From Candidatus Desulfaltia sp. (GTDB lineage Bacteria; Desulfobacterota; Desulfobacteria; Desulfobacterales; ETH-SRB1), in the NCBI GenBank assembly GCA_030656555.1, contig JAUSPN010000107.1:1-34943 (forward strand): a stretch of 34,943 nt of DNA, given 5' to 3'. Below the pieces are notes generated by a model. The model was not told where the DNA came from, did not search any database, and saw nothing but the letters and a program-made list of their open reading frames with translations. Of the stretch, positions 1 through 7,634 are shown piece by piece (positions within the stretch are counted from its first letter, which is position 1; each line of letters opens with the position of its first letter). The position numbers and the translations under genes are program-made.

Positions 1-14
1 CGAAAACGACTCAT
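1..14 (-). CDS. First codons of an outward-facing gene in the repeated element (partial)
   Basis: An ATG at 14-12 is preceded by AAAGGAG with a 6-base spacer and reads MSRF before leaving the window. The identical start occurs at the other end of the window. It is probably the transposase of the repeated element, but four residues cannot prove that. Confidence 0.4.
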
Positions 15-101
15 TTGTTACTCCTTTCCTGATGCTGTTGGGACAACTCAGGTCTGGATGTAACAATGGGTCGTTCAAAAGGCAAAGCCAATGAACTCTG
101 A

Positions 102-126
102 CCTTGCCCTGAGGGCAAGGGTTTTT
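102..126 (+). terminator. Hairpin plus T-tract at the element edge
   Basis: An 8-bp perfect stem (CCTTGCCC/GGGCAAGG, loop TGA) at 102-120 is followed by five T at 122-126, the shape of an intrinsic terminator reading rightwards. The mirror copy is at 34818-34842 on the minus strand. Terminator-like hairpins near IS ends can insulate the element from neighbouring transcription; that role is inferred. Confidence 0.5.
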
Positions 127-739
127 ATAATGGACTAAAACAGCCCGGAGGATATACTGAATATCCTAAAATCGGAAGAACGTTCAGCCCGTTCATAACC
201 CCCATGACTCCAAATCCTGCAAAAACATATTTCAGCCTGTTTTTTTGGATGTTGCTTTTTTCATTTCGAATTGCCTGAAAGATAAGTGTAAGAATAATTA
301 TAGTTACACACAGAAAGACGACCCCGAAAAGAGGATAAAGAACACCGCCTCTTGCAAAAAAGCCGAATGAATGTTTTTGCATGGACTCGATATAAAGCGG
401 CGTGGGGATAAACCACATAAGGATAAAGGCAAAAGCATATGCGAGCCTGATAAGCCAAATCTTACCGTAAACGTTAAGGTATGAGTGGAAAAAGTGGATA
501 TATACGGGAAAACTATAAATTATAAAAAAATGATCTATACGGCTGATTGTCAGCGCCAGGCCGGTGGATTTCACGTTAAATACAAACAATATGTCTATGT
601 AGAGAAAAGAACCTAATATGCAGGTAATAAAAAACAGGATATTTATTTTTGTCCTGTGTCCCCGTATAACAGTTAAAACGGCAAGCCCTAAAAAGCAGCA
701 CAATGTCAAAAAAGGAGGAATGTTAACAAATAAATTCAT
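125..739 (-). pseudogene. 7TM sensor (histidine kinase or GGDEF type) truncated by the terminal element
   Basis: The frame encodes 204 residues, about 198 of them native. It is almost entirely hydrophobic, with about six to seven membrane helices, and matches the style of the N-terminal 7TM sensor region of bacterial histidine kinases or diguanylate cyclases, including a late GYSVYPPG stretch like the GY-x-x-YP-x-G segment that normally precedes the cytoplasmic output domain. After that the frame runs into the terminal repeat (142/141) and stops after CFSPL. The output domain is therefore missing and its type cannot be told. The start at 739 overlaps the recN stop at 736, so the two genes were translationally coupled. 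The fragment may still make a membrane stub. Confidence 0.6.
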
Positions 740-2484
740 TTGTTGCTTTGTTTGTCTAATGGCCGATTTACGGCTTTATCAAGCATTTCATGCGCATGGT
801 CAAGGGTAGCCCTGGTAATTTCCACTCCGCCTAACATTCTGGCTATTTCTTTGACCCTCTCCTTGTCATCAAGCAATGTTATGCCGGTTATGGTTCTTCC
901 GCAAGATACATGTTTTGAAATCCTGAAATGATAGTCCCCAAATTTTGCAATCTGCGGCAAGTGGGTTATGCAGATTACCTGATGATAACGGGCAAGGGAA
1001 GACAGTTTTTCCCCCACGATCTCGGCCACACGTCCTCCGATCCCTGCATCAACCTCGTCAAAAACTATGGTTTCAACCGATTCTGTTTTGGCCAGAATGG
1101 CTTTTAAGGCAAGCACCACCCTTGAAAGCTCGCCTCCGGATACAATACTTGAAAGTGGCTTTAAAGCCTCGCCGATATTCGGCGCTATCATGAATGTAGC
1201 CCTGTCGATTCCGGTTTCACTAATAGCTTTATTGTCACAGGTAAGATGTGAATTAAGACTTTCCCCCGTTGGGCCATCAATTGGGGGTATTGATTGAAGT
1301 GCTATTTTAAATTTTGTTTGAGACATCTCAAGCGTGGACAGCTCCTTTTCCACCTTTTTAGCCAGGATGTCGGCTGATTGTTTTCTTTTTTTTGAAAGAT
1401 TCTCCGCAGAGTGTGCTAATTTAGCGTGCAAAGTATCCATCTTTGCTTCTGTCTCGGCTATCTTTTCAGATATATTTGCTGTTTTCGAAAGCTCCTGATC
1501 TATTGACTCAAGACAAGTAAAAATTGCATCGAGCGATCCTCCGTATTTCCTCTTTAGCTTATGAAGGACGTCGAGACGCTCTTCAATCTTTTCAAGAAGC
1601 CCTTCATCCATTTCTACGTTTTTTTGATAGTTTCTAAGCTCTTCAGCAATATCCTCCAGGTTGAATATTGATTTAGACAGTCCTTTTATCTGCTCAGTAA
1701 GCGCTGGATCGATCAGGCTCGCCTTTTCAAGCCTCTTTTTTACCTCTACAATGCGTTCTACTATCGCTCCCTGTGCGCTGTAAAGATCTTCAATGCTGCC
1801 GTTAACTGCCTGATAAAGTGCCTCCCCGTTTTTAAGCCGGATCTTTTTCTGCTCCAGAGCCTTATCTTCACCGGAACTGATAGAGGCATCAATTATCTCT
1901 TTTTTCTGAAATTCAAGCAGCTTGATATGTTGATCCTGATGATCTCCGGCAGACTTAAGCTCCTGCAGCATCTTTATCATTGGCACTATTTCATGATAAT
2001 ACCTGTAAATCTCGGCTCGCTGGGGCATCAAGCCGCCAAACTGGTCAAGTATTAAAAGATGCTGATCCTCTTTTAAAAGCCCTTGATGAGCATGTTGACC
2101 TGATATTCCGGCTAAGTTTTCTGTTATTGAATTCAGCATCTGTATGGTAGAAAGACAGCCGTTTATATATATTCTATGTCTGGCTTTGCGGGAAATAATT
2201 CTTCTGATTACAAGTTCTTCAGATTCATCAAAACCTTTTTCTTTCATGGTTTGGGCGAGTCTGCTTCCAGGTGTAATTTGAAATAATGCTTCAAGCTCCG
2301 CTTCCTCAAATCCTGTACGGATTAATCTTGACGTTGCCTTGCTGCCAAGCAGCAGATTTACCGCATTTATTATAATAGACTTGCCTGCGCCTGTTTCACC
2401 GCTTAATATGGTCAGCCCATCTGAAAAACTTATATTAAGCTTATCTATTATAGTAAAATTTTTTATGGAAAGTTCTCGAAGCAT
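736..2484 (-). CDS. recN: DNA repair protein RecN (SMC-like ATPase)
   Basis: This 582-residue protein has the normal length for RecN, the cytosolic SMC-family ATPase that acts at DNA double-strand breaks in RecA-dependent recombination. It opens with the standard family start MLRELSIKNFTII and a Walker A GETGAGKS at about residues 29-36. A long charged central region fits the antiparallel coiled coil. The C-terminal half has the ABC signature VSGGELSR and the Walker B/D-loop IVFDEVDAGIGG, then the switch-histidine region ICITHLPQIA. All the key motifs are intact. The gene is first of a two-gene unit with the truncated sensor, overlapping it by four bases. Upstream is a repeat-rich gap. Confidence 0.97.
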   Translation of the reverse strand: MLRELSIKNFTIIDKLNISFSDGLTILSGETGAGKSIIINAVNLLLGSKATSRLIRTGFEEAELEALFQITPGSRLAQTMKEKGFDESEELVIRRIISRKARHRIYINGCLSTIQMLNSITENLAGISGQHAHQGLLKEDQHLLILDQFGGLMPQRAEIYRYYHEIVPMIKMLQELKSAGDHQDQHIKLLEFQKKEIIDASISSGEDKALEQKKIRLKNGEALYQAVNGSIEDLYSAQGAIVERIVEVKKRLEKASLIDPALTEQIKGLSKSIFNLEDIAEELRNYQKNVEMDEGLLEKIEERLDVLHKLKRKYGGSLDAIFTCLESIDQELSKTANISEKIAETEAKMDTLHAKLAHSAENLSKKRKQSADILAKKVEKELSTLEMSQTKFKIALQSIPPIDGPTGESLNSHLTCDNKAISETGIDRATFMIAPNIGEALKPLSSIVSGGELSRVVLALKAILAKTESVETIVFDEVDAGIGGRVAEIVGEKLSSLARYHQVICITHLPQIAKFGDYHFRISKHVSCGRTITGITLLDDKERVKEIARMLGGVEITRATLDHAHEMLDKAVNRPLDKQSNK

Positions 2485-2838
2485 ATTTAGGCGAACTCTT
2501 TTGACAGGATTAACTGGATTTTACATGATTTGTGACCTTTATTTATTCTATTCATTTTGTTAACTCGACAGTCCAAGGTTTTCTAAAAAAACCTTCAAAT
2601 TCCCCCTTTGAAGGGGTAACACCCACCTATTCCCCCTTTGAAGGGGGATAAAGGGGGATGTAATTTCGTGGTAATACTACTAAAACACCCCCCTGCCCCC
2701 CTCAAGGGGGGGGAATAATTTGGGGTTTAATTATTCCAGCATGTTACAAGAACTTAGGACTGTCGAGTAAACATAAAAATGGGTAAAAACAAAAAAATGC
2801 CCTGGCTTTTTCAGTCAGAGTTAATTCGATTGTGCCTT
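2485..2838. other. Repeat-rich intergenic region, no gene
   Basis: No coding frame is supported here. The segment next to recN carries an acaggattaactgg-type stretch of the kind dispersed in many environmental genomes. It is followed by the MITE-like element at 2561-2770 and by two TTCCCCCTTTGAAGGGG palindromic units (near 2600-2616 and 2630-2647). Confidence 0.6.
2561..2770. mobile_element. MITE-like element with about 20-bp terminal inverted repeats
   Basis: The sequence at 2561-2580 and the reverse complement of 2751-2770 match at 17 of 20 positions, sharing the uninterrupted core ACTCGACAGTCC. They enclose about 170 bp of C-rich/G-rich palindromic sequence with no coding frame. The outward flanks (cattttgtt on the left, the complement of aacataaaaatg on the right) are also similar, so the true ends may lie slightly further out. 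Size and structure fit a non-autonomous miniature element; no transposase or target duplication was identified. Confidence 0.45.
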
Positions 2839-3198
2839 TTATTTTGCTTTGAAATCGGTGAAATCGGCAGCTTTCGCCAGTTTCTTATCAAGTGTCCAGA
2901 TTGGAACGCCCGTTAATACAGCGGATGCAATCAGCTGAACATCCACATAGCCCATGCCCTTTCCCATTAAGCGATTATTCTCGATAAATGATAATACTTC
3001 TTCATGTTCGGCTTCAATGCTCATCGGCAGCAGTTGCAAAAACGACAGAATGACCGCTCTGTCCTTGAGATTTCCACAAGCTAGTTCTCCGACGATTAAT
3101 GGGTGGCATAATACTCTTCCATCATTGAGCAAGCTTGCCAATTCGGTATTTCCGTCCCTCAAATGCGAGACCCAAACCGATGTGTCCACAAGAACCAT
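2839..3198 (-). CDS. vapC: VapC-family PIN-domain toxin (ribonuclease)
   Basis: This 119-residue single PIN domain has the usual VapC size. The acidic residues expected to hold Mg2+ are present: D5 in the opening LVDTSVW, E38 in GELACG, D86 in GYVDVQL and D104 in WTLDKKL. VapC toxins cleave tRNA or rRNA and are held inactive by VapB. The start lies 6 bases after the vapB stop, so the pair forms an operon. The exact RNA target cannot be predicted from sequence. Confidence 0.9.
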   Translation of the reverse strand: MVLVDTSVWVSHLRDGNTELASLLNDGRVLCHPLIVGELACGNLKDRAVILSFLQLLPMSIEAEHEEVLSFIENNRLMGKGMGYVDVQLIASAVLTGVPIWTLDKKLAKAADFTDFKAK

Positions 3199-3204
3199 GG
3201 TCTG

Positions 3205-3396
3205 TCATGCTCCTTTTCTTCTTGGTATTTCCTGAAGCTGCTTTTGAGTCCCACCCAGCTTTGCAAGCCTCCGTGCGCTTTCTCTGGCAATAAGCGCTTC
3301 CAAGCCTAGCTTAACGAGGGCTGTTTTTTCTTTAATTCCAGTAAGTTTGATCGCTTTGTCGATCAGCTTATCTTCAATATTCAGTGTTGTTCTCAT
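3205..3396 (-). CDS. vapB: VapB-family ribbon-helix-helix antitoxin
   Basis: This 63-residue protein begins MRTTLNIEDKLIDKAIKLTG, a ribbon-helix-helix DNA-binding N-terminus. It continues with a helical, charged C-terminus of the kind that wraps the VapC toxin, as in the DUF2191-type VapB antitoxins. It is the first gene of the vapBC pair. GAGGTGAAA precedes the ATG. A palindrome overlapping the promoter (3428-3446) is the likely site where VapB/VapBC represses its own transcription. Confidence 0.88.
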   Translation of the reverse strand: MRTTLNIEDKLIDKAIKLTGIKEKTALVKLGLEALIARESARRLAKLGGTQKQLQEIPRRKGA

Positions 3397-3425
3397 ATTT
3401 TCACCTCATATGATTATGATGCTTT

Positions 3426-3454
3426 AGTATGCATCTTCTATGCATATATGTCAA
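3426..3454 (-). promoter_or_regulatory. vapBC promoter with an overlapping palindromic operator
   Basis: On the minus strand TTGACA (3454-3449) is followed, after exactly 17 bases, by CATACT (3431-3426). Between and over them lies a perfect inverted repeat TATGCAT-CTTCT-ATGCATA (3428-3446). Placement between the -35 and -10 boxes fits the autorepression known for RHH antitoxins; binding itself is inferred. Confidence 0.6.
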
Positions 3455-3493
3455 GTCATTGCCTGATACCATAGCTTCGCGCATGCTTGGGCC

Positions 3494-4237
3494 TTATTTC
3501 TTTCCTGAGTTGAATTGAATTACTTTTTCCCAACGAATTGCTCCGGTTGAATCGCAAAACATTTCCATAAATTCAAGGGAAAACTTATTGATAACCTTGC
3601 TGTATTCTTCAAGAAATTGATCGTTTTTCTCTTTTGCTCGATGCCCAAGAGGTTCGATAATTTCAGTATATAAGTTGTCGTTGCCAGAAATAAAGGCCCA
3701 AAATCTTTGTCCACACAATTTCAGGTATTCGCCTTTGTCGGGATTGTTGTCTTTGCCGTAACAACAACCATTGACTGCAATAACATTGAGAGATGAAGCA
3801 ATGTTGGTTCCCAAAACACGCTTGGCCTTGCGAAAGTTATCCTTCATTTTATTGATCTGGCTTGAATTACCCCAGTTTGGCCCAGATTTAATGGAAACAA
3901 TGTATTTAGCACTATCTTTTTCAAGCTCTAAGTCAATTCCTACGGCAGAGGATTTGCTGCCATGATAAATATAGTTGCAAACATAAATTGCTAATCCTTC
4001 GAGAAAGCCACCGAATAATGTTTCTTCCTGTGAGGATAAATGAGCATCAAGAATCGTTTTTATAAAATCGCCAGCGGTAGTGATATGCTTGACCTTGAAC
4101 AGATAAGGATTTTTACGCTTGAGTACCGCTTTCAATTTGAGTTTTTTTAACTTTTCTATTCTGTTGCGATGAAACTCCGGTATGTTTCTCTCGACATACT
4201 TCGCTATTTTTTCTTTGGTTATTGGTTTCATATTCAT
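3494..4237 (-). CDS. PmeII-like type II restriction endonuclease
   Basis: I place the start at the ATG at 4237 (247 residues), because GAGG sits six bases upstream of it; the frame stays open to 4312. The central part reads GIDLELEKDSAKYIVSIKSGPNWGNSSQ-like, an acidic residue (D102) followed by a strand ending in S-I-K (K117). That resembles a PD-(D/E)XK nuclease core in which the E of ExK is S, and the SGPNWGN motif fits the PmeII-type restriction enzymes as I recall them. The gene overlaps the 3' end of the methyltransferase gene by about 125 bases in another frame, as in tight restriction-modification pairs. The recognition sequence is unknown. Confidence 0.72.
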   Translation of the reverse strand: MNMKPITKEKIAKYVERNIPEFHRNRIEKLKKLKLKAVLKRKNPYLFKVKHITTAGDFIKTILDAHLSSQEETLFGGFLEGLAIYVCNYIYHGSKSSAVGIDLELEKDSAKYIVSIKSGPNWGNSSQINKMKDNFRKAKRVLGTNIASSLNVIAVNGCCYGKDNNPDKGEYLKLCGQRFWAFISGNDNLYTEIIEPLGHRAKEKNDQFLEEYSKVINKFSLEFMEMFCDSTGAIRWEKVIQFNSGKK

Positions 4238-5072
4238 CTTCATCCTCGCATATTCTGTACTGATAATGGGCTGTCCTTTTTTGTGCAAGTTTGCAATATT
4301 CAGAAAGAACATCGATACCCACGAAGTTTCTGTTTAAGTTTTGGGCTACCTCTGCGGTAGTACCGGAACCAACAAAAGGATCAAGAACCCAATCATTCTC
4401 TTGAGTGAACAATTTCATAAACCATTCCGGTAATGCTTTTGGAAACACAGCGCTGTGATTTCGGTTATAGCATTCTGTGGCAAAATGCAAAACATTCGTG
4501 GGGTATGCATTTTCCCGTTTTACCCAATTGGAAATATTTTTTCCAAAACCACTTCCTACCTTGGAATTATCACGGGTTTTGTCTATGTCACTCAAATTTT
4601 TTAACCTACCTTTAGCCCAGTCACCCATTGGAACCATTACTGCTTCTTGATACATTTTGAACTTTTTAGACTTATTAAATTGAAGGCACTTTTCCCAAGC
4701 ATCTCTAAAACGATTAGGCCATTTCCCAGGGTAACAATTTTTTTTATGCCATACAAATTCTTCGGTCCATAGCCAGCCTTGCTTACGTAAGGCTAATATT
4801 AACTCTATTACGTATGTATGGCGTTCTCCATTGACCGCTTTTTCTTTTATGTTGAGAACAAAAGTGCCATCTGGCTTTAGAACCCGAAGGAATTCTTTTG
4901 CACGCGGCAAGAACCATTCAACATATTCATTTGGTTTGATGCCGCCGTATGTTTTATTTCTACTATCTGCATACGGTGGTGAAGTGACAATTAAATTAAA
5001 GAAATTATCTGGATACCGTTTAAGCACCTCTAAGCAGTCGCCATTTTCTATTTTTGTTTTAATTTGTTCCAT
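4113..5072 (-). CDS. DNA methyltransferase of the restriction-modification pair
   Basis: This 319-residue S-adenosylmethionine-dependent methyltransferase has its catalytic motif IV TSPPY at residues 30-34 and its AdoMet-binding motif DPFVGSGTT at 231-239 near the C-terminus. That is the beta-class order. A TSPPY core is typical of N4-cytosine enzymes, although some N6-adenine enzymes share it. The last roughly 45 residues are polar and low in hydrophobic content and overlap the endonuclease start. AGGGAGA precedes the ATG. A TATAAT within the 100 bases upstream could be its own -10 box, which would fit its position just beyond an attC-like site. Confidence 0.88.
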   Translation of the reverse strand: MEQIKTKIENGDCLEVLKRYPDNFFNLIVTSPPYADSRNKTYGGIKPNEYVEWFLPRAKEFLRVLKPDGTFVLNIKEKAVNGERHTYVIELILALRKQGWLWTEEFVWHKKNCYPGKWPNRFRDAWEKCLQFNKSKKFKMYQEAVMVPMGDWAKGRLKNLSDIDKTRDNSKVGSGFGKNISNWVKRENAYPTNVLHFATECYNRNHSAVFPKALPEWFMKLFTQENDWVLDPFVGSGTTAEVAQNLNRNFVGIDVLSEYCKLAQKRTAHYQYRICEDEDEYETNNQRKNSEVCREKHTGVSSQQNRKVKKTQIESGTQA

Positions 5073-5174
5073 AATGTCTCCCTTTTCCGTTTCATGGAAT
5101 GGGGTGATTATAAACTATTATTGGAAGAATATCTTTATCTATTTTTTTCCGGGTATGGAGCATAGTTTCAAGAA

Positions 5175-5301
5175 GCCCAACGACAGGGGTAACCTGCAGC
5201 AAGAATATGACAAAAAATGATAAGTGGAAATACCTTACGCGCTGCCCGATACTTCAACAACGCCGGCGTTCTTGCTGTCAGCGTTCACCCCATTGTTAGA
5301 C
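5175..5301 (-). other. attC-like integron recombination site
   Basis: Reading on the minus strand, the site starts with the heptamer GTCTAAC (5301-5295, consensus RYYYAAC) and ends with GTTGGGC (5181-5175, consensus GTTRRRY). Just inside them, 5269-5291 and 5186-5205 are imperfectly complementary. One arm carries extra unpaired bases relative to the other, as the extrahelical bases of attC do. A roughly 63-base loop contains the 12-bp palindrome AACGCCGGCGTT. The TAA stop of the upstream ATPase gene lies inside the first heptamer, the usual arrangement for integron cassettes. No integrase gene is in the window. Confidence 0.55.
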
Positions 5302-6990
5302 AATTGCATCTGCAGTTCTTGGCTTAAAATCAATATTTAATTTTTCTTTCAAGTATTGTTTTAAGACGTATACTTCGATTTTATGAGCTTTCTTTGGGTT
5401 ATCCAAAAAATATCTCGTGTAATCTGAACCATCACTCGGAGCAATAATTTGCATTTTTCGCTCCTCGCCGTTTATGTCTGACAAAATATCATAGTGCTTA
5501 ATCTCTGTTTCCCAGCAAATTAGACTGTGCAGGTTCTCAAATGAGTGGTTAAAACCTCTCTCAAGAGTCCTTTTGAATTCGATATAGAATAATTTTGAAC
5601 TAGATATTGGAGTGTTCTTGTCTCCTTTGACTATAACGTCTATGCCTTGATGTGTATCATAATCAATGACTTGAAAAGGGAACAGTTTGTCATTCAAAAT
5701 GGAAAGGTGGATAAAAATTGAATAAACCCCGCTTTCTCTTTCTGGCTCAACTAAAGTGACTCCGTTATAGGTAGCTACATTTGAACGGTTGACTTTTTTA
5801 ATTCGCCATTGGAAATTACTTCTTTCTTTCTCCGTTGTCTGATATGCTGCTGCTTCATCCTCAAGCCACTCCATTGCAGTCCAATCATCACCTTTAATAA
5901 TTTCATCATATATTTTTCGCACTTCTAAATGGATGTCCTGAAGCACTTCAGATGGCGTGTTTTCAATGGACCCACGGTTAGCTGTAAGTTTAAGGTTTTG
6001 ACAATTAAAAAAAGCATGAAATTTTGTATATTCAGACCCTTTGAAGGTTATCCATTCATTTTTTCGTTGAATAGGTATGAAATCTTTACATAGCCACAAA
6101 CCATATCTTTCTTGTATTGTATAAGATCCTGAGGGGGGAGAGTATCCTGGGCGTCTCAACATGTTGTTGTAATTATATTTTACATATTTGCCTTCTATTG
6201 CAAATATGGCCTGATAATTAATTTCTGGAAAATTTTTGAGGTGACCAGATTTTACTATTTTCTTGCAAAAATAATCTGGTGCTTTGGTTATATGAGTTTC
6301 AAAAAGTTTATTAATATCATCGCTATTTTCAGGGAAATAATGACCATTTACTAAAATTTCTTCTTTTTTAGCACCAAGACCTTTGAAAACTAATTTAACC
6401 TCTTGGCCTTGATCTTCAAATTGTCTTTCAACGGAACCATGTTTGGTGGACCAAAGAATATAATCTCTTAGGATTTCATGGGTAAATTTCTCTCTCCGGT
6501 TGTTGTTGTACCCATAAATAATGATCCTTGTTCCTGAGTTAGTGCCGTCTGCATTACTTGCAGTGACCACGACTGTGGGAATTTCTCTATTGTATAGTTT
6601 CCTGAAAGGTTCATCCATTATGGCATGATGAATAACACCTGAATTGTTTGTAATTACTTCTATTTTTTTGCTGTTAAAATAAACCTTTGTACCATGGCCC
6701 TTTTCTCCTATCGCCTCAGGATCATTTCTACGTAGTGAATTACCTAAATCGAAAAATGATTGGAGACCCTCTTGGTTCATGCCTGAACCATCGTCAATGA
6801 TGGAAATTTTCAATATGGATTCTCCATATTCTTGAACAACCTCAAATATAATTATTATCTCAGTAGCCTTTGCATCATAAGCATTGCTGATGGCCTCTCG
6901 AACCAAGTCAAGCGGATTCGAAAAATCATTTGCTATCTCAATAAATTCTTGTGTTTCATCAACTTTTGGAGTGATTACAAATGAACTCAT
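5296..6990 (-). CDS. MORC/MutL-like GHKL ATPase fused to a PD-(D/E)XK-like nuclease domain
   Basis: The 564-residue protein starts with a GHKL ATP-binding domain. The N-box is LVREAISNAYDAKATEI (E32, N36, D39), the G1 box is DDGSGM (66-71), the G2 box is GEKGHGTK (95-102), and a GT follows near 153. The middle is poorly recognisable. The C-terminal part (about 415-500) has an acidic residue E419, GID at 449-451, and a strand ending IEFKR (E471, K473), in the order of a PD-(D/E)XK nuclease. Prokaryotic MORC-like ATPases have been reported beside restriction-modification genes, which matches the neighbouring methyltransferase and endonuclease. A GGAGAGGAA ribosome site precedes the ATG. GTTAGAC lies 24 bases before the ATG and a GTCTAAC contains the stop, so the gene looks like an integron cassette. 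Confidence 0.7.
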   Translation of the reverse strand: MSSFVITPKVDETQEFIEIANDFSNPLDLVREAISNAYDAKATEIIIIFEVVQEYGESILKISIIDDGSGMNQEGLQSFFDLGNSLRRNDPEAIGEKGHGTKVYFNSKKIEVITNNSGVIHHAIMDEPFRKLYNREIPTVVVTASNADGTNSGTRIIIYGYNNNRREKFTHEILRDYILWSTKHGSVERQFEDQGQEVKLVFKGLGAKKEEILVNGHYFPENSDDINKLFETHITKAPDYFCKKIVKSGHLKNFPEINYQAIFAIEGKYVKYNYNNMLRRPGYSPPSGSYTIQERYGLWLCKDFIPIQRKNEWITFKGSEYTKFHAFFNCQNLKLTANRGSIENTPSEVLQDIHLEVRKIYDEIIKGDDWTAMEWLEDEAAAYQTTEKERSNFQWRIKKVNRSNVATYNGVTLVEPERESGVYSIFIHLSILNDKLFPFQVIDYDTHQGIDVIVKGDKNTPISSSKLFYIEFKRTLERGFNHSFENLHSLICWETEIKHYDILSDINGEERKMQIIAPSDGSDYTRYFLDNPKKAHKIEVYVLKQYLKEKLNIDFKPRTADAIV

Positions 6991-7394
6991 TTCCTCTCCT
7001 TTGGTTTATTCTTGTCTAACTTTGTTTTAGCGGGCCTAAAAGCCCGATTTGTTTTCGTGCATTATTGCCTGCGAAAAGGGATTATAAGGCGATTTTGCCT
7101 GATAAAACCCTTGGCAGTGAGTTTTATCGTGTGATTTTGCCAAATAAAAAGTTTTGATATTATAACAGAATGACTGGGGAGATACATTATCTTTTAATTC
7201 TCCTGTGCCGAAATAGTTATTATATAGTTTCTGACTATTACAATAGATATTCAAGAAACATAATGAATATATGTTTTTATTTCAGCATCGGAAATGCCGG
7301 GCATCAGGATAAATACAAGTAATGAAAAGGCAGGCTTTTCTAAGCATAGGATATCCTCTCTCAGGCTATTTAATTTGGTTGTGGAGGATGCCGA
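6991..7394. other. Gene-free segment with a direct repeat and hairpins
   Basis: No convincing gene is seen. The segment holds the core-site-like heptamer at 7014-7020, one copy of a 55-bp direct repeat, and a stem-loop GATAAAAC/GTTTTATC near 7099-7126. Near 7259-7306 on the minus strand is a short open stretch that reads like the tail of a c-type cytochrome; it has no haem motif and no start, so it is not called. Confidence 0.5.
7014..7068. repeat. 55-bp direct repeat, copy 1
   Basis: Copy 1 matches 7955-8009 at 48 of 55 positions, in the same orientation. It includes CGGGC-CTAAAA-GCCCG, which can form a small hairpin. The two copies flank brnTA. In copy 1 the outer seven bases are GTCTAAC, an integron core-site heptamer; in copy 2 they are GCCGAAC, which breaks the consensus. 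Whether these are remnants of recombination sites is unresolved. Confidence 0.7.
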
Positions 7395-7634
7395 TCAAGT
7401 ATTCTTGGTACTGCCAGGGAATGATGACTTGTTTTTTTGGGTTGTGCGAATTAAAAATCGCAAAGCTTCATTTACTGATTCAGAGTCTGGAAACATCTTT
7501 GCTACATCTGTTTCCAAACGTACTGTAGTCCCAAAAAAACTTTTCCGTTCAGGCCCAACCTTCCTCACTTTTAAGCTCATTAAGTCATATTCTGGCCTGA
7601 GCTCATCTTCCATTTTTACATTATCCTTCTTCAT
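7395..7634 (-). CDS. brnA: BrnA-family antitoxin
   Basis: I choose the ATG at 7634, giving 79 residues that start MKKDNVKMEDELRPEYD, the usual BrnA opening. The frame is open further upstream but that would overlap brnT needlessly. The C-terminal part (TTVRLETDVAKMFPDSESVNEALRFLIR) is a ribbon-helix-helix DNA-binding domain. BrnA neutralises BrnT and represses the operon. It overlaps the end of brnT by 14 bases in the toxin-first order typical of this family. Confidence 0.82.
   Translation of the reverse strand: MKKDNVKMEDELRPEYDLMSLKVRKVGPERKSFFGTTVRLETDVAKMFPDSESVNEALRFLIRTTQKNKSSFPGSTKNT

Larger units (their letters stand above)
1..141 (-). mobile_element. Left copy of a terminal inverted repeat: 5' end of an IS-like repeated element
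   Basis: Bases 1-141 are the exact reverse complement of 34803-34943, with no mismatch. Homology stops at 141/142, inside the reading frame of a 7TM sensor gene, so this is the boundary of an inserted repeated element. It contains a GC hairpin at 102-120 and, reading outward on the minus strand, a Shine-Dalgarno-like AAAGGAG and the first codons of an open frame. The element itself is not recognised because only its 5' end is inside the window. The window probably stops here because an assembler could not cross the repeat. Confidence 0.7.

Noticed and set aside
2600-2720. CCCCCTTTGAAGGGG units taken as a CRISPR or regulatory array
   Set aside because: There are only two clear units, unevenly spaced, and each is a self-palindrome of a kind widespread between genes.
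7036-7254. A 72-residue minus-strand open frame between the ATPase and brnTA
   Set aside because: It runs through the direct repeat and a hairpin, has no ribosome site and reads as low-complexity translation of AT-rich DNA.
7259-7306. Minus-strand stretch reading MPGISDAEIKTYIHYVS, like a c-type cytochrome tail
   Set aside because: No CxxCH haem motif, no start and only about 17 convincing residues; at most a worn remnant.
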